DNA from: Siminovitchia acidinfaciens
GTDB lineage: Bacteria; Bacillota; Bacilli; Bacillales; Bacillaceae_C
Assembly (NCBI RefSeq): GCF_003605385.1
Contig: NZ_QYTV02000003.1
Span: forward strand, 62,001-126,000
Reading direction: 5' to 3'
DNA length: 64,000 nucleotides
Both the position numbers and the translations under genes were made by a program. Under the pieces are notes generated by a model. That model was not told the origin of the DNA, did no database searches, and saw only the letters and a program-made list of their open reading frames with translations. Shown one piece after another: positions 63,322 to 64,000 of the stretch. Within the stretch, counting starts at the first letter, position 1, and each line of letters starts with the position of its first letter.

Positions 63322-63699
63322 GAAAAGCGAAGGGCGACGATTAGCGACGTACAGACTGAGCCGAAATGCGGAAACGCCTTGCTCAGCCCCAACAAGCATA
63401 AGACGAGCGCTGAAGAAGGCGTCCTTTGTCTTCAGCAGCGATTGGCTTATGACCTTGAGGGGCTAGGCGTTGTAGCCAGACAGAGTGGCTTCGACGAAAT
63501 AAAGGAAACACGCGGAACGCAGTGGAGCGATGTTGACTTATCGTAGGAAAGCAGCTAACTTCAATAACATCATGTGAATCCTTCGCGAGTAAGCTTCATG
63601 CAGCTTTGCGACAAGGTAACATAGCTTCCTGAATAAACTATGCCTTGGAGCATATTAGTCCGCGAAGTCTGCTAGTCGCTGAGCCCGCAGCTGGACAAT
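63322..63699 (-). repeat. Dispersed modular repeat, copy R13 (best-preserved core hairpin)
   Basis: Left end AGAAAAGCGAAGGGCGACG, right end GCAGCTGGACAA. Concentric stems: AACGCC 63373-63378 / GGCGTT 63466-63471; AGCCCC 63385-63390 / GGGGCT 63459-63464; CATAAG 63397-63402 / CTTATG 63446-63451; GCTGAAG 63409-63415 / CTTCAGC 63430-63436; AAGG 63416-63419 / CCTT 63423-63426. The rest has GATGTTGACTTATCGTAGG and the GCAGCTTTGCGAC module, as in R3. Confidence 0.92.
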
Positions 63700-63758
63700 A
63701 AAAGAAACGTAAAGCCACCAGAGTTGCCATTTTAATCAAGTCCTACAAGGAGCGGGCT

Positions 63759-63941
63759 ATGAGCAGATATCACTGTTGTGCAACATGCATCTATTTTGTT
63801 GCTGAAAGAAAAAATGGAAAAATGAACTATTATTGTAAAAGACTTGGGTATGAAACAAAGACTCATTATCAATTCAATTGCTGGACTCCGAAGGAAAATG
63901 TCCGCAAGCTGATGGAAAAAGATGGAGGAAAAAATGACTAA
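63759..63941 (+). CDS. Small Cys-rich protein, unknown
   Basis: 60 residues (MSRYHCCATCIYFVAERKNGKMNYYCKRLGYETKTHYQFNCW...) with five Cys, including CCATC near the start, and several aromatic and basic residues; it could bind a metal. AAGGAG precedes the ATG. Its last 8 nt overlap the start of the next gene, so the two are translated as a unit. I do not recognise the family. Confidence 0.7.
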   Translation: MSRYHCCATCIYFVAERKNGKMNYYCKRLGYETKTHYQFNCWTPKENVRKLMEKDGGKND

Positions 63942-64000
63942 ATTAAAAACTTCCATTTGTGATTTTTTAAACATAGAGTATCCGATAGTGCAGGCAGGGA
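63934..64000 (+). CDS. Nitronate monooxygenase family protein, N-terminus (truncated by window edge)
   Basis: The visible start is MTKLKTSICDFLNIEYPIVQAG. The I-C-D-x-L-x-I-x-Y-P-I-x-Q-A-G pattern is the standard N-terminus of the 2-nitropropane dioxygenase / nitronate monooxygenase family (FMN barrel). GGAGG lies 5 nt before ATG 63934, inside the preceding gene, which it overlaps by 8 nt. Only 22 residues are visible. Confidence 0.75.
   Translation, partial: MTKLKTSICDFLNIEYPIVQAG

Noticed and set aside
4902-63699. Repeat loci as a CRISPR array or insertion sequence
   Set aside because: No regular repeat-spacer pattern, no cas genes, no transposase; units are dispersed and mosaic.

Overview
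The window reads as chromosome of a spore-forming Bacillaceae species (Bacillus in the broad sense). The reasons are the long gene-order match to the Bacillus subtilis yhe-yha-yhf-yhg-hem region, spore proteins (an alpha/beta-type SASP, three YjcZ-type peptides, YhaL, YheD), strong AAGGAGG-type ribosome binding sites, frequent TTG and GTG starts, and an FMN riboswitch, a TRAP site and a FadR box of Bacillus type. No rRNA, tRNA, CRISPR array, prophage or transposase gene was seen.

Layout. 1-5.1 kb: 3' end of a tatC-like gene, a secreted M14 carboxypeptidase, a GNAT + dipeptide epimerase operon, and a divergent winged-helix regulator. 5.1-11 kb: an NhaC antiporter, then a glyoxylate-shunt cluster (malate synthase G, a small Cys-containing protein, isocitrate lyase) with shared palindromes upstream. 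11.3-15.1 kb: FMN riboswitch and ribD-ribE-ribAB-ribH. 15.3-24 kb: topoisomerase III, a YjcZ peptide, a soluble histidine kinase, a class A PBP and fumarase. 24.2-30.8 kb: SASP, small proteins, yheE-yheD, yheB-yheA, yhaX and yhzD. 30.9-36.5 kb: yhaO-yhaN-yhaM-yhaL (nuclease/SMC-like ATPase, exoribonuclease, spore protein). 36.8-43.6 kb: prsA, two YjcZ peptides, yhaJ, yhaI, hpr, yhaH, trpP and hit. 44-49.5 kb: ecsA-ecsB, yhaA, yhfA and hmoB. 49.7-56.2 kb: hemE-hemH-hemY, yhgD-yhgE. 56.3-64 kb: a SCO1-like lipoprotein, a class 2 dihydroorotate dehydrogenase, yhfH, yhfI, lplJ, lcfB, an enoyl-CoA hydratase, a small Cys-rich protein and the start of a nitronate monooxygenase.

The most unusual content lies between the genes. 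About a dozen intergenic loci (together roughly 3.7 kb, near 6% of the window) carry one modular repeat family. Copies run from a TTGTC(T/C)AGCT-like end to a GCGCTTTTCT-like end, occur in both orientations and sometimes in tandem, and are built of exchangeable modules. Several copies fold on paper into long concentric hairpins whose inner stems differ in sequence between copies but stay complementary. This is the best candidate here for an undescribed system.

Other points for a second look: a near-perfect 5-nt-period (G/U)AG array over the trpP ribosome binding site; TGTTATATAACA-type palindromes upstream of both glyoxylate-shunt enzymes; a pyrD gene whose conserved N-terminus lies upstream of any normal start codon (apparent ATA start); YhaX with Asn in place of the HAD nucleophile; and a direct repeat with one-helical-turn period between the epimerase operon and its divergent regulator. 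All calls rest on reading the sequence and on memory of protein families; no search was run.
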